A stretch of DNA of 64,000 nt from Lacinutrix sp. Bg11-31 (GCF_002831665.1 NZ_CP025118.1:1550001-1614000), one strand, 5' to 3'; positions 45,392 to 55,737 are shown, counted from the first letter of the stretch. Notes: generated from the sequence alone by a model not told the origin. Made by a program: numbers and translations.

Positions 45392-46954
45392 TTATGATAT
45401 TAACGGAAGTTTTATCGTGAAAGCACTTCCTTTTCCTTTTTCACTTGTTACTGATATGTGACCACTGTGGTCTTCTACAATTCTTTTTACATAAGATAAG
45501 CCTAAACCATGACCTTTTACATTATGTATATTTCCTGTGTGTTCTCTATAAAACTTTTCGAAAACACGTTTTACGGCAGCTTTACTCATTCCGCTACCTT
45601 CATCTTTTATATTAACCAGAATATTATTTCCAACGTTTACTGTTTCTACAGTAATTTTTGGGGCCTCTGGCGAGTATTTAATAGCATTGTCTAAAATGTT
45701 TACCAAAACATTAATAAAATGCGTTTCATTTGCTAGTACAGAAGACTTAGTTGCTTTAAGTTCTGTCTCTATATGTCCTTGTCTATCTTCTACAATTAAT
45801 TCTACATGAGAGATAGCATCTTCTATTAAGTCGTGTAAACTAATACCTTCCTTACTAATGTTTAACTCATTTTTTTCAAGTTTAGATATCCTTAGTACAT
45901 TCTCTACTTGTGCATGCATACGTTTATTTTCTTCACGTATCATCTGTAAATAGCGTTTAACCTTCTCTTTATCATCTATAATTTTTGGATTCTTAATAGA
46001 ATCTAAAGCCAGGTTTATAGTTGCGATAGGCGTTTTAAACTCATGCGTCATGTTATTAATAAAATCTGTTTTAATTTCAGCAATCTGGCGTTGCTTTATA
46101 ATCTGTGATAACGCTGTTACAAATGCAATAATTATTATTGAAGTAAACAAAACAGATAAACCCAACATACCAATTACAGAAGACCATATAAACTTATTTC
46201 GATCTGGAAAATTGACTAGCAAACGGTAATTATAATTTCCATTATCTTCAGAAAAAATTGGCACTTCCATTGTTACTTGGTCTTCTAACTCAAAATTATC
46301 TGTCTGTATTTTTGTTGCTAAATCACTACTGTAAATAGCGAACTCATAATCTATACCAATATCAAAATGCTGTAGTTCAAAAGTAAGTAATCTGTTTAGT
46401 TTTTCTTTTGTTATTCGCTGATGTATTGGTATTGTGTATGCAAAATCTTTATAATAATCATCAATCAAGAATTTTTCAGTATTACTATATTTAGCAAAAA
46501 CTTCATTATTATTAAGGTTACCATCAATATCATTTGCTTTAAAGACTTTAGTTTCCTTTTTACTAATAATTTTTTTAATACTAATAGTATCTAAACCTAT
46601 GTCAAAGAGCGCTGGAGATAATTTATAATTTTCTTCTAAGATTCCATAACTATAAACGAGTGTTTCGTTTCTAGCTTGGTCTTCTTGTCTAACATAAAGA
46701 TTACGTATTGCTGTTGTATCTTTTATAACGTCAACATCTTGAGCTATTAATGGTCTTATCTTATTAAAATAATCTCTAAATTCTTCATATTCCACATTTT
46801 TAGAAACTTTGCTTAAGGCCTGCTTAACATTAAAGTTGAAGTTATCTTCCTTATTACTTACAGAATTAGAAATATAGTAGCTTTGCACAAATATGATACC
46901 TATAAGAGACAAGCTCATTAAGATTGCTAGTACAAAAAACACTTTTTTACTCAT
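45392..46954 (-). CDS. Sensor histidine kinase (RprX-like)
   Basis: The N-terminal membrane segment (VFFVLAILMSLSLIGIIFVQSYYI) and a second one near 260 (MLGLSVLFTSIIIIAFVTAL) bound an extracytoplasmic sensor region of about 230 residues. The phospho-acceptor His lies in NNMTHEFKTPIATINLALDS. The ATPase part has NVLVNILDNAIKYSP, DEGSGM and GHGLGLSYVKRIVEDHSG. It is encoded just upstream of its regulator, which overlaps in transcript by a 4-bp gap. Confidence 0.93.
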   Translation of the reverse strand: MSKKVFFVLAILMSLSLIGIIFVQSYYISNSVSNKEDNFNFNVKQALSKVSKNVEYEEFRDYFNKIRPLIAQDVDVIKDTTAIRNLYVRQEDQARNETLVYSYGILEENYKLSPALFDIGLDTISIKKIISKKETKVFKANDIDGNLNNNEVFAKYSNTEKFLIDDYYKDFAYTIPIHQRITKEKLNRLLTFELQHFDIGIDYEFAIYSSDLATKIQTDNFELEDQVTMEVPIFSEDNGNYNYRLLVNFPDRNKFIWSSVIGMLGLSVLFTSIIIIAFVTALSQIIKQRQIAEIKTDFINNMTHEFKTPIATINLALDSIKNPKIIDDKEKVKRYLQMIREENKRMHAQVENVLRISKLEKNELNISKEGISLHDLIEDAISHVELIVEDRQGHIETELKATKSSVLANETHFINVLVNILDNAIKYSPEAPKITVETVNVGNNILVNIKDEGSGMSKAAVKRVFEKFYREHTGNIHNVKGHGLGLSYVKRIVEDHSGHISVTSEKGKGSAFTIKLPLIS

Positions 46955-47025
46955 CCATTCAAAATTAATATTTTAACATTTAGTAAGCCTTGCATTTAAC
47001 CTTACATTAACAAAAATGTTAAAAT

Positions 47026-47619
47026 TTAAAATTTATTTGCTTTTTTTAAGAGTTTCTTGTGCGTGTTTAAAACCTCTTTTTTTGTAGTATCGAGGTTAGT
47101 ATTTACAATTACAAAGTCCGAAAGGCTAACTTTTAGTTCATCTTTCCATTGGTTAGCAATAATTGCTTTTACTTTTTCTATGCTTGCATTATCGCGTTTT
47201 AAAACGCGTTCTATACGTGTTTTTTCTGGCGCAGTAACTGTAATAATATAATCGTAGTTTTTATAACTTCCATTTTCAAAAAGAATAGCAGCTTCCTTTA
47301 TAACGTATGGTGCTTCTTGTTTGTTTTTCCATTTTATAAAATGCTTTCCAACTTTTGGGTGCACTATCGCATTCATTTTTTCTAATAAAGCTTTATTATT
47401 AAAAATAGCTTTTGCTAAATAAGGTCTATTTAATTTATTGTCTTTATAAGCAACTTCACCAAAAAGCGCAATTAGTTTTCGCTTAAGAACTTTAGAGGTA
47501 TTCATTAGTTTTTTAGCTTCATCATCTGCTATATATATTGGTATCCCTAAAGCTTCAAATGCTTTAGCAACTGTGGTTTTACCACTTCCTATTCCTCCTG
47601 TAAGTCCTACTGTTATCAT
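47026..47619 (-). CDS. coaE: Dephospho-CoA kinase
   Basis: CoaE phosphorylates the ribose 3'-hydroxyl of dephospho-CoA, the last step of CoA synthesis. The 197-residue P-loop kinase has GLTGGIGSGKTTVAKAFEALG, the IYIADDEAKKLMNTS lid and the conserved PYVIKEAAILFENGSYKNYDY. Its start overlaps the end of the YbbR-like gene by 4 bp, showing an operon. coaBC is at 56.7 kb in the same window. Confidence 0.96.
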   Translation of the reverse strand: MITVGLTGGIGSGKTTVAKAFEALGIPIYIADDEAKKLMNTSKVLKRKLIALFGEVAYKDNKLNRPYLAKAIFNNKALLEKMNAIVHPKVGKHFIKWKNKQEAPYVIKEAAILFENGSYKNYDYIITVTAPEKTRIERVLKRDNASIEKVKAIIANQWKDELKVSLSDFVIVNTNLDTTKKEVLNTHKKLLKKANKF

Positions 47620-48578
47620 TCTGAAATTATATATTCTATTTTCTGTTCGTGTAAGCGAAATGTTTTAATAGCTTTTGGAGATTTTATTAATTTAGGTGTT
47701 AAATAAGACGATTTGCTATTATGTTCTTTAAAATCGCAAACAACTTCAAAATCGTTTATATCGATAGTGTTATAACTTTCCAAACTTGTATAGTATGATA
47801 AATTAATAGTCTTAGGAAAATAATTAACCTTCACATTATTTGGGACATTAATAATATTTATGGGCAAACTAAGAGTGCCTTCAGTAAATTTCTCTGCTTT
47901 AATATTAATACTAACTGTTTTAGTTTTTACATTAATTTGAGAATCTAGAGTCTCTAACTTTAACGCTAATTGTGTGCTAAAAGGCTTATTAACGGCATTC
48001 CTGTTTAACACTTTGGTTTCAATACTATTAATTTTAGAAAGTAGAGATTCTGGGCCTATTATCTTTATAGAATCTGGTACTGCAACTATAGCATTTAAAA
48101 CATTATAACCTGGACTATAGCTAATGTTTAAGTTTGGTATAACTGGTATCGTTTTTACAGCATTAATATCTACTTTAAATAAAAGCGTATCTGGATTAAT
48201 GGTTTTTACAACAATGTCTTTGTTAAACTGGCCATTAATACCTGCATAACCTCTAGACAATGACCACACGTACAGAGAATCGGCTTTTTTAACTTCATTT
48301 TTAAAATCAATTTCAACAGAAGGTGTTTTTATATAGTATTTCATCCACTCGAAACCATCTGTTGTCATGGTGAAATTTAATGTATTAGACGAATCGTTAA
48401 GCACTATCATTTCGTCAGGAATATTCTTTAACGCTACATTAAACTTAACTGTATTTGTATAACTTGCTGAAAGCCTAGCCAACACCAAAATAAAAAAAGC
48501 GAGCATAAAAAAGATTAGAAACACATTAAGTTTCCTACTTCTTAGAAAGTTTTTTATTGTACTTGTGACTAAAGACAT
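47616..48578 (-). CDS. YbbR-like domain protein
   Basis: A single N-terminal membrane segment (VFLIFFMLAFFILVLARLSASY) is followed by a 280-residue exported region with repeated YbbR-like beta units (PVIPNLNISYSPGYNVLNAIVAVPDSIKIIGPESLL, GTLSLPINIINVPNNVKVNYFP). In firmicutes YbbR/CdaR proteins regulate diadenylate cyclase; no cyclase is near here, so the role is unknown. It overlaps coaE by 4 bp and the glycosyltransferase by 1 bp. Confidence 0.82.
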   Translation of the reverse strand: MSLVTSTIKNFLRSRKLNVFLIFFMLAFFILVLARLSASYTNTVKFNVALKNIPDEMIVLNDSSNTLNFTMTTDGFEWMKYYIKTPSVEIDFKNEVKKADSLYVWSLSRGYAGINGQFNKDIVVKTINPDTLLFKVDINAVKTIPVIPNLNISYSPGYNVLNAIVAVPDSIKIIGPESLLSKINSIETKVLNRNAVNKPFSTQLALKLETLDSQINVKTKTVSINIKAEKFTEGTLSLPINIINVPNNVKVNYFPKTINLSYYTSLESYNTIDINDFEVVCDFKEHNSKSSYLTPKLIKSPKAIKTFRLHEQKIEYIISE

Positions 48579-49585
48579 TATTTATGTTTAAAAAATAGTT
48601 TTGGAAATTGCTGTTCTGGATTTCGGTTTAAAGCACCTATAAAGAATGTAGATTTTAAAAAACCTATACCATAACCAAAAAACTGAATTGTTACTGCTAT
48701 TAAAGATTGAAACGCTACAACTATATTTTTTGTTTGAAGCAAAGCGGTAATGAATGCAAACCCATAATAACCTAATATAAGATATAATGGCAGCAATACA
48801 TTAATAAAAGATAATAAAACTGAAAACACAACACTCAAAACAAATACTGTAGGAAACCAATAGGTCACCTTTTTTGTTGATGGATGCCATTTGTTAAGAA
48901 TAGGCCTTACCATTCCAAATTTATTGACTTGTGTATAAAATTTAGACCACGAAATTCTGCGTTTATGATATACATAAGCACTTTCAAAAAAAGCAGTCTC
49001 GAAATCTAAACGCCATAAACGTATGGATAGGTCTGGATCTTCTCCAGGATGAATGCGACCAAAACCTTTAGTAGCTTCAAATGCTTTTTTAGATAAGCCC
49101 ATGTTAAAACTCCTAGGCTGAAATTTATCGACGCTATTTTTATTACCTCTAATGCCTCCTGTTGTAATAAACGAGGTCATACTAAAATTAATAGCCTTTT
49201 GTAAGTTTGAAAATGAAGCACCAGCTGCATCTGGGCCACCAAAACAATCTACGTATTTGGTCTTTAAATTCTTTTCTACTTCGTTTAAGTATTCTTTTGG
49301 TAGAATACAATCGCTATCTAAAATAATAAAATAATTACCTTTTGCTTTTTGCATTCCGAAATTTCTAGAAGCTCCTGGACCAGAATTTTCTTTAAAAAAG
49401 TATGAAATATTTAATTGCGAATTATAATTGCTCACAATATGTTTTGATGAATCTGTAGAACCATCCTCGACAATAACAATCTCAAATTCTGTTGCACCTT
49501 CTAACTTAGTAAAGCTTTGCAAAAGCTCTTCTATTTCGTTAGGACGATTGTAAACAGGAATAATAAATGAAAACGATAATTGCAT
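48578..49585 (-). CDS. Membrane-associated family 2 glycosyltransferase
   Basis: The GT2 fold has SFIIPVYNRPNEIEELLQSF at the N-terminus, the nucleotide/DXD region EIVIVEDGSTDSSKHI and YFIILDSDCILP, then PGEDPDLSIRLWRLDFE. After residue 245 there are at least two hydrophobic helices (VLSVVFSVLLSFINVLLPLYLIL, VAFQSLIAVTIQFFGYGIGF). It probably transfers sugars to an envelope glycan. It heads the GT2-YbbR-coaE transcript. Confidence 0.88.
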   Translation of the reverse strand: MQLSFSFIIPVYNRPNEIEELLQSFTKLEGATEFEIVIVEDGSTDSSKHIVSNYNSQLNISYFFKENSGPGASRNFGMQKAKGNYFIILDSDCILPKEYLNEVEKNLKTKYVDCFGGPDAAGASFSNLQKAINFSMTSFITTGGIRGNKNSVDKFQPRSFNMGLSKKAFEATKGFGRIHPGEDPDLSIRLWRLDFETAFFESAYVYHKRRISWSKFYTQVNKFGMVRPILNKWHPSTKKVTYWFPTVFVLSVVFSVLLSFINVLLPLYLILGYYGFAFITALLQTKNIVVAFQSLIAVTIQFFGYGIGFLKSTFFIGALNRNPEQQFPKLFFKHK

Positions 49586-49785
49586 AACACAAATGTACAG
49601 TAATAGCTCTTGAACTTCAAAATAACGGAATGCAATTGTTATTATCTAAATAAAAAAATTACCTATTTAATTTATGTATAGTACAAGTTGCACTTATAAC
49701 AAACAACTATTAGGTAAATAAACATAAAATATACAAAAAAAACATACTATTATTAAAGCAGCTTCGCGCTTTTAGCAAACCATCC

Positions 49786-49830
49786 GGTTTTTACTAAAGT
49801 AAAAACCACCTTCCTTCAACTGAAGGAAGG
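49786..49830. repeat. Two adjacent perfect hairpins
   Basis: The first is GGTTTTTACT, AA, AGTAAAAACC (49786-49807); the second is CCTTCCTTCA, AC, TGAAGGAAGG (49809-49830). Each has a 10-bp stem with a 2-base loop; one base separates them. They lie far from either flanking stop codon and lack a T-run, so they do not look like simple terminators; they may be a dispersed REP-like unit. Confidence 0.65.
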
Positions 49831-49896
49831 AGCTTCTGGTATTAGGCTTTAAAATTTGGTTTTAACTCATTAGTTTTATCTTGAATTTACTCCAAT

Positions 49897-49926
49897 AAAA
49901 AAGCCACTCTTTTCAGAGTGGCTTTT
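49897..49926 (-). terminator. Terminator of the T9SS adhesin-like gene
   Basis: A 12-bp stem (AAAAGCCACTCT with AGAGTGGCTTTT, loop TTTC) and a T-run on the minus strand lie about 50 bp beyond the stop at 49977. Confidence 0.85.
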
Positions 49927-49976
49927 AAAAATTTTATGTTGTACTAAAATTTAGTAAAACATTTTATAAGTAATTA

Positions 49977-52865
49977 TTAGTTTTTAATAACTCTTACTGT
50001 TTCTACAGTAGATCCAACAGTTACTTGTACAAAGTAAGCTCCAGATTGTAAGTTAGACATATCAACAACTTTAGATACTGCATTTGGTGCAGTTCTAATA
50101 ACTTCTTGACCTAACATGTTAAATACAGCTACATTAGAAATCGCTTTTTGCGCGTTTAATGTTAATGTATTATTAACTGGGTTTGGATAGTAAGAGAAAC
50201 CTAAAGTACTATCGAAATCTCTAGTAGATAAAGAACCTTCGTTTAAAGTAATTGCTACTGGTCCTGCAACTTTAGCAATACCTGAATTATAAACTCTTAC
50301 TAAATAAGTTGTTCCATCTATTAAAACAGGAGTATTTTCTCCAGTTGCTAAACAAGCTATTTCATTAGCTGTTGCACAATCACCTGAATATACTACTACG
50401 TGATCTGCATCTGTTGTAAAATTAGCTCCTTCTGTTACCATTGTAGCAGTTGCTACAAATGAGTACCAAATATCTTTATCTCCACCAGTTGCTCCACAAG
50501 CACCAGCAGCTACGCCAGAATCTGTTGCATTAGTAGTATCTCCATTAACAAGAGTACCAACTGCTAAAATATGAGGAGCAACAGTAGCTGCTGCACAATC
50601 ATCATTTGCTGGAGGTGTAGCAGCTAGAGACCATTCAAGAGTAAAAGTTCCAGATCCATTAGAATATGCTGATTGAATCCAATAAGCTGTTTCATCTGCA
50701 CCTGTACCATTAGCCCATGATTCTATAGTCAAATCTGAATCATCTGTACAAGCCACAGATGTAGTACCTGGACAAGCACCTCCATAACCTAATCTATGTT
50801 CAGAATCATAGCTATTAGCTGTCTGACCAATTGTTAACGTATAACCATCTGGCACTAAAATTGAATATACAATATCAGGAGATTCATTATTTGTATTAAA
50901 ACAATCAAAAGAACCAAAATCATTATTTGCATTAACTGTAGATGCAGATAATGGACTCATTTGAGTACCTAAATCTATAACACCAGCACAAGTATCATTT
51001 GCTGGTGGGCAAGTATTAGTAAAAGTACCTAAATTAATATCACAAGTAGGATCTGTACCGTTTTCTAAAACTAAAGTTACAGAAGATGCGTCTGCATAAG
51101 GACCAACTGTCACTATTCCTAAAGCAGTAGCTGCATACGTAGTAGTACCATCGTTAATTTGAGATGTACCATCTCCTAAACCTGTAATATCTACATCTAC
51201 AGAAAACTGAGCATTATCACAATCTGTAACTAAAGTAGCTGTTCCTGTTGGAGCAGTACAAGCAACTGCAATAATATTTACATCTACGTCCATTGTTACA
51301 TGCCAAGTAGACATATTACAAGCTGTTGCTTGAGCAGGAGTATCATCTGAAGAAATACGCATTCTGTGTGTTCCTAATACTGCTGCTGCTGGCATAGTAA
51401 AAGAAGCATCGAAAGTAGTAGGCGAATCACTTGCAGTTAAACCATCCATAAAAACTTGCTCTGAAACTTCAAACGTAAAGTTATCATTAAAATCTATCCA
51501 AATATTTACACCATAATCATAACCAGTATCGTACGTTATTTGTACGTTTGATGTGGTTCCTTGACCTAAATCTACGGGTGCACCAGTAAAATCTTCATAT
51601 CCTAATGTTCCACCACTAGCGAAATCTGTAGATCCAACTTGTAAATTTGTTATACCAGTACCATCTACACTAGTAGTATCAGAATCACAATAGCAACCTG
51701 TTGCAAAAGTAATAAAAGAACCTTCAGCACATCCTGTAGATGTTCCAGCTGTATTCACTGCATTAACTGTATAGAAATAATCTGTTGCTGCCATTGACGC
51801 AAAATCGTATGTTAATGCAGTACCTACATCAACGTTATCTGCAATATCAGTTGCTCCTGTACTTGTTCCTACAGTAACTGTATAAGAATCTGCTCCTGCG
51901 ATTGCAACCCATGATATATTAGAATCATAATTACCACAAGCAGCATCTGGTGTAGCAGTAACTACTGGACACATTGGTGCAGAAGCTGCTGTAAATGTAG
52001 CTTCTGTACAACCAGTAGCATCTCCATTTGCGTTATAAGGTGTAATTGTTGCAAAATATGTAGTACCAGCAGTTAATGTAACTGCATATGTTAAATCTGT
52101 TCCAACATCTACAGCATTTGCTATATCAGTTGCTCCAGTAGAAGTACCCATAGTTACTTTATAACCTGTTGCTGAACCTGTTGCAGCACTCCAAGCTAAA
52201 CCTGCAGTTAAATCTGCATTCATTTCTCCATCTGTAGGAGTCGTTAATGTAGCATCACAATTTGGTGGTAATGCAGCAACTAAACCATTAAAGATTATTG
52301 TAGGACTAAAAGAATAAGTTCCACTAGCTGTTGGAGGTGCAGCTGGGTCTGGATTAGTATTATCGTTTCTGTAGGTAATACTTCTTACCTCAGGTGTTGC
52401 AGAATTCCAAAAATCATCTCCGGAACTATCATAACCAGCGTTGTTTTCGTCAAAACCAATTAATAAGTTATCTGTTCCGTTATAAGCAAATGGAGTATCT
52501 AAAGTTAAAGTTACCCATCCTGGTCCTGCAGAAACATCAATTCCTCCAGTGTAAGAAGCAGTTAATCCTGCTACAGGCTCCCAATCAGATCCATCCGCAA
52601 AATTTGTTCTTGTTGTGTGACCGATATAAATAGTTAAATCTTGACTATTTGGTAAAGCTGATGTTCCACTAAAGTAGTATTGCAATCCTGTAATAGTTCC
52701 TGAAGAATTAATCTGCGAAGCAGTGTATATACTTTGACTGTAAGAATATCCATAATAAGCTTCAAATGGCATATTTTGAGCTTCATTGGTTCCAACTCCT
52801 ACTTGCAATTGAGCAAAAGAGAATGAGGCACAAAACATTAAAAGTAATAAAGTAATTTTCTTCAT
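49977..52865 (-). CDS. Large T9SS-secreted adhesin-like multidomain protein
   Basis: The 962-residue protein has a signal peptide (FCASFSFAQ), an N-terminal jelly-roll-like domain (about 20-190), and two fibronectin-III-like repeats that share GTSTGATDIA (about 205-390). Then come a GEVED domain (GVNIWIDFNDNFTFEVSEQVF ... TFTMPA-type close), further pre-peptidase-like domains with conserved Cys, and a C-terminal type A T9SS domain (SYYPNPVNNTLTLNAQK to VETVRVIKN). No catalytic domain is visible. Codons are more Thr/Ala/Gly-rich and slightly higher in GC than neighbours. Likely surface-bound or released. Confidence 0.85.
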   Translation of the reverse strand: MKKITLLLLMFCASFSFAQLQVGVGTNEAQNMPFEAYYGYSYSQSIYTASQINSSGTITGLQYYFSGTSALPNSQDLTIYIGHTTRTNFADGSDWEPVAGLTASYTGGIDVSAGPGWVTLTLDTPFAYNGTDNLLIGFDENNAGYDSSGDDFWNSATPEVRSITYRNDNTNPDPAAPPTASGTYSFSPTIIFNGLVAALPPNCDATLTTPTDGEMNADLTAGLAWSAATGSATGYKVTMGTSTGATDIANAVDVGTDLTYAVTLTAGTTYFATITPYNANGDATGCTEATFTAASAPMCPVVTATPDAACGNYDSNISWVAIAGADSYTVTVGTSTGATDIADNVDVGTALTYDFASMAATDYFYTVNAVNTAGTSTGCAEGSFITFATGCYCDSDTTSVDGTGITNLQVGSTDFASGGTLGYEDFTGAPVDLGQGTTSNVQITYDTGYDYGVNIWIDFNDNFTFEVSEQVFMDGLTASDSPTTFDASFTMPAAAVLGTHRMRISSDDTPAQATACNMSTWHVTMDVDVNIIAVACTAPTGTATLVTDCDNAQFSVDVDITGLGDGTSQINDGTTTYAATALGIVTVGPYADASSVTLVLENGTDPTCDINLGTFTNTCPPANDTCAGVIDLGTQMSPLSASTVNANNDFGSFDCFNTNNESPDIVYSILVPDGYTLTIGQTANSYDSEHRLGYGGACPGTTSVACTDDSDLTIESWANGTGADETAYWIQSAYSNGSGTFTLEWSLAATPPANDDCAAATVAPHILAVGTLVNGDTTNATDSGVAAGACGATGGDKDIWYSFVATATMVTEGANFTTDADHVVVYSGDCATANEIACLATGENTPVLIDGTTYLVRVYNSGIAKVAGPVAITLNEGSLSTRDFDSTLGFSYYPNPVNNTLTLNAQKAISNVAVFNMLGQEVIRTAPNAVSKVVDMSNLQSGAYFVQVTVGSTVETVRVIKN

Positions 52866-53043
52866 ATTAAAAGGTTTTAGTTAAAGGTTAATTATCCTCC
52901 TAAAGTATTGATAATATGTTATACATTATATTAAAAAAACAACAAATCGTTAATGTGCTGTTTTTTCACGATTAAAGTTGATTCACTAGTAACTATTCTA
53001 TAAAAATTCAAGAACAAACTAACAGTCATTTTATTATAATCAA

Positions 53044-53077
53044 AAAAAGCCACACAAATAAATTTGGGTGGCTTTTT
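53044..53077 (-). terminator. Terminator of fabI
   Basis: AAAAAGCCAC and its complement form a 10-bp stem, extended by CAAAT/ATTTG after one mismatch, with a T-run on the minus strand. It lies 18 bp beyond the fabI stop. Confidence 0.85.
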
Positions 53078-53094
53078 AAATAAATTAAAAACAA

Positions 53095-53919
53095 TTATTT
53101 CTCCTGTCCTTCCACAAAAGCTTCCATAACAGCATCACTTACTCCCATATTACTAAAACCTCCATCGTTATAAAGGTTTTGTAAAGTAACACGTCTTGTT
53201 AAATCGCTAAATAAAGTTATTGTATAATTAGCACAATCCATTGCAGTAGCATTCCCTAAAGGCGACATTTTTTCGGCGTAAGCTATAAAACCATCAAAAC
53301 CTTTTACACCTGTTCCTGCTGTTGTTGGTGTTGGTGATTGCGAAATGGTATTAACTCTTACTTTTTTATCTCTTCCAAAGAAATAACCAAAACTACGCGC
53401 TATACTTTCTAAATAGGCTTTGTTGTCTGCCATATCGTTATAATCTGGAAAAACACGTTGTGCAGCCATATAGGTTAAAGCTACTATACTTCCCCATTCG
53501 TTCATTGCGTCTTGCTTGTACAACGTTTGCATAACCTTATGAAAAGACATTGCAGATACGTCTGTTCCTTTTTGGGTCCAGGCATAATTTTGGTCTGTAT
53601 AATGTTTTCCTTTTCTTACATTTATAGACATACCTATAGAGTGTAAAACGAAATCTATTTTACCGCCTAAAATTTCCATAGATTGCGCTATTAGATTTTG
53701 TATATCTTCTTCGCTAGTTGCATCTGCAGGAATAATTTGAGAACCTGTTATTTTTGCTAATTCATCTATTTGTCCCATTCGCATTGCAACTGGTGCATTA
53801 GTAAGTACAAATGTTCCGCCTTCCTCATGAACGCGTACTGCAGTTTTCCAGGCTATAGAGTTTTCGTCTAATGCTCCAAATATAATTCCTTTTTTTCCTT
53901 TTAATAAATTGTATGACAT
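53095..53919 (-). CDS. fabI: Enoyl-ACP reductase (NADH)
   Basis: FabI performs the last reductive step of each fatty-acid elongation cycle. In 274 residues it has the N-terminal NAD-binding KGIIFGALDENSIAWKTAVRV, the DFVLHSIGMS block, the catalytic Tyr and Lys of the FabI pattern (GSIVALTYMAAQRVFPDYNDMADNKAYLES with Y...K) and RVNTISQSPTPTTAGTG. Length and start agree with Bacteroidota FabI. It lies 155 bp from recN in the same direction and has its own terminator. Confidence 0.96.
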   Translation of the reverse strand: MSYNLLKGKKGIIFGALDENSIAWKTAVRVHEEGGTFVLTNAPVAMRMGQIDELAKITGSQIIPADATSEEDIQNLIAQSMEILGGKIDFVLHSIGMSINVRKGKHYTDQNYAWTQKGTDVSAMSFHKVMQTLYKQDAMNEWGSIVALTYMAAQRVFPDYNDMADNKAYLESIARSFGYFFGRDKKVRVNTISQSPTPTTAGTGVKGFDGFIAYAEKMSPLGNATAMDCANYTITLFSDLTRRVTLQNLYNDGGFSNMGVSDAVMEAFVEGQEK

Positions 53920-54074
53920 GCTATTATTTGTTTAGTGGTTAGTTATGTATTATGTATCCTAAGATGCTATAAAATAGATTTAATTATTGAAAATAGGGTT
54001 TCATGAATTAAAAAAGCCATGCTATTTTTTAATAGCTACAAAAACGCGCTTCGATAGGTTATTCTTAGCAAATA

Positions 54075-55727
54075 TTAATTCAATAACTCTTTCGCATGCG
54101 CCAAAGCAGAACTTGAAACTTCTATTCCTCCAAGCATTTGTGCTATTTCTACTATACGCTCATCATGATTAAGTTTTACAAGATTGGTAGTTGTAACCTC
54201 ATTTACATCTTCTTTATACACTTTAAAATGCGTGTGCCCTTTCGCTGCAATTTGTGGTAAATGTGTGATACTAAACACTTGCATTGTTGTACTCATTCCA
54301 GCCATAATATCTGCCATTTTATTCGATATTTCTCCAGACACACCAGTATCTATCTCATCGAACATAATAGTTGGTAACTTAATGTATTGGGTAAGAATAG
54401 ATTTTATTGCTAACATAATACGTGATAACTCTCCTCCAGAAGCTGCCTTTTTTAAAGGTTTAAAATCGCCTCCTTTATTTGCCGAAAACAGAAAACATAA
54501 ATCTTCCTTTCCGTTAGCATAATAAGTATCTGTAATTATTAACTCGATATTAAACTGTGCATTTGGCATTCCTAACTGTACCAAAATAGCTTCTAATTTC
54601 TTTTTTAAAGAAGGAATTGCTTTCTTTCTTTTATTATGAATAACTAATGCCACAGCATCTAAATCTTGTTTTACTTTTAAGATTTCAGATTTCTTTTTAT
54701 CGATGTCTGCTTCTACATTTTCGGTTGCCGATACTTTATCCGAAAGTTCCATATCTATAGTAATCAACTCTTCTATTGAGTTTACCACATGTTTTTGAAA
54801 CAGGTTATTTAGTGTTGCTAACCTGCTATTTACTTCGGCTAACCTATTTGGATCTGCTTCTAAGTCGTCTTGAAATACTTCGAGCTCACTAAATACATCG
54901 TCTAATTCTATTAAACTGCTGTTTGCACGATTATAAAGGTCTTCGTATTTATTTGAAAAAACCGATAACTGTTTAAGCGTATTTTTTAATTCGGTTAAAC
55001 TAGATAATACACCTATTTGCTCTTCGCTTAATAACTGAGTTGAAGCTGTTAGTTTTTCTTGAATAGCATCTATATTACTTAATGTCTCAAGTTCTTCTTC
55101 TAAAGTTTCTAGTTCTCCTGTCTTTAGTTTGGCTTGGGTTAATTCATTTAGCAAAAAAGAATTATAATCGTGTTCTTTTATAGCTTCGGTTTGAAAAGCA
55201 ACAAGTTGATCTAACTCCTTGTTTAGCTTTTTATATTCTAATCGTTTTTGAGAATACTCTTGAATGCCCTCTTGCGTATTCGCTAAAGCATCAATAACTT
55301 GAAATTGAAAAGCATCATCTACCAACTGAAGTGTTTCGTGTTGCGAATGAATATCGATTAAGCGTGCTCCTAAAAGCTGTAAACTTGACAGTTTTACTGG
55401 AGAATCGTTTACAAAAGCTCTAGATTTTCCGCTTGGCAGAATCTCACGTCTAATAATAGTTTGTGGTTCGAAATCTAAATCTTCGGCTTTAAAAAGGCTT
55501 TCTAATTTGTAGTTAGTGACATCAAAATTAGCTTCAATAATGCATTTTGTTTCTTTATCACGAAGACTATTTAAGTCTGCTCGTTTTCCTAATATTAAAG
55601 AGAGTCCTCCTAATAATATAGATTTCCCTGCTCCTGTTTCTCCTGTAATTATAGTAAACCCATTATTAAAACCAACTTGTAAGTGGTCGATTAACGCGTA
55701 GTTTTTAATGGATAACGAAGTTAACAT
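54075..55727 (-). CDS. recN: DNA repair protein RecN
   Basis: RecN is an SMC-like ATPase of double-strand break repair. The 550-residue protein has the Walker A GETGAGKSILLGGLSLILG near the N-terminus and a long coiled-coil (about 160-370). The signature AASGGELSRIMLAIKSIL and Walker B PTIMFDEIDTGVSG follow, and then the D-loop/His switch SITHLPQIAAKGHTH. It is the last gene of the bamD-rpoZ-coaBC-porD series, as in related genomes, but separated from porD by 79 bp of repeats. Confidence 0.96.
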   Translation of the reverse strand: MLTSLSIKNYALIDHLQVGFNNGFTIITGETGAGKSILLGGLSLILGKRADLNSLRDKETKCIIEANFDVTNYKLESLFKAEDLDFEPQTIIRREILPSGKSRAFVNDSPVKLSSLQLLGARLIDIHSQHETLQLVDDAFQFQVIDALANTQEGIQEYSQKRLEYKKLNKELDQLVAFQTEAIKEHDYNSFLLNELTQAKLKTGELETLEEELETLSNIDAIQEKLTASTQLLSEEQIGVLSSLTELKNTLKQLSVFSNKYEDLYNRANSSLIELDDVFSELEVFQDDLEADPNRLAEVNSRLATLNNLFQKHVVNSIEELITIDMELSDKVSATENVEADIDKKKSEILKVKQDLDAVALVIHNKRKKAIPSLKKKLEAILVQLGMPNAQFNIELIITDTYYANGKEDLCFLFSANKGGDFKPLKKAASGGELSRIMLAIKSILTQYIKLPTIMFDEIDTGVSGEISNKMADIMAGMSTTMQVFSITHLPQIAAKGHTHFKVYKEDVNEVTTTNLVKLNHDERIVEIAQMLGGIEVSSSALAHAKELLN

Positions 55728-55737
55728 GGTGTGTTTG

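Larger units (their letters stand above)
49586..49976. other. Intergenic region with paired hairpins
   Basis: This 391-bp gap contains two perfect hairpins back to back (49786-49830) and a terminator for the 962-residue protein gene (49899-49926). No coding segment is seen. Confidence 0.6.
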
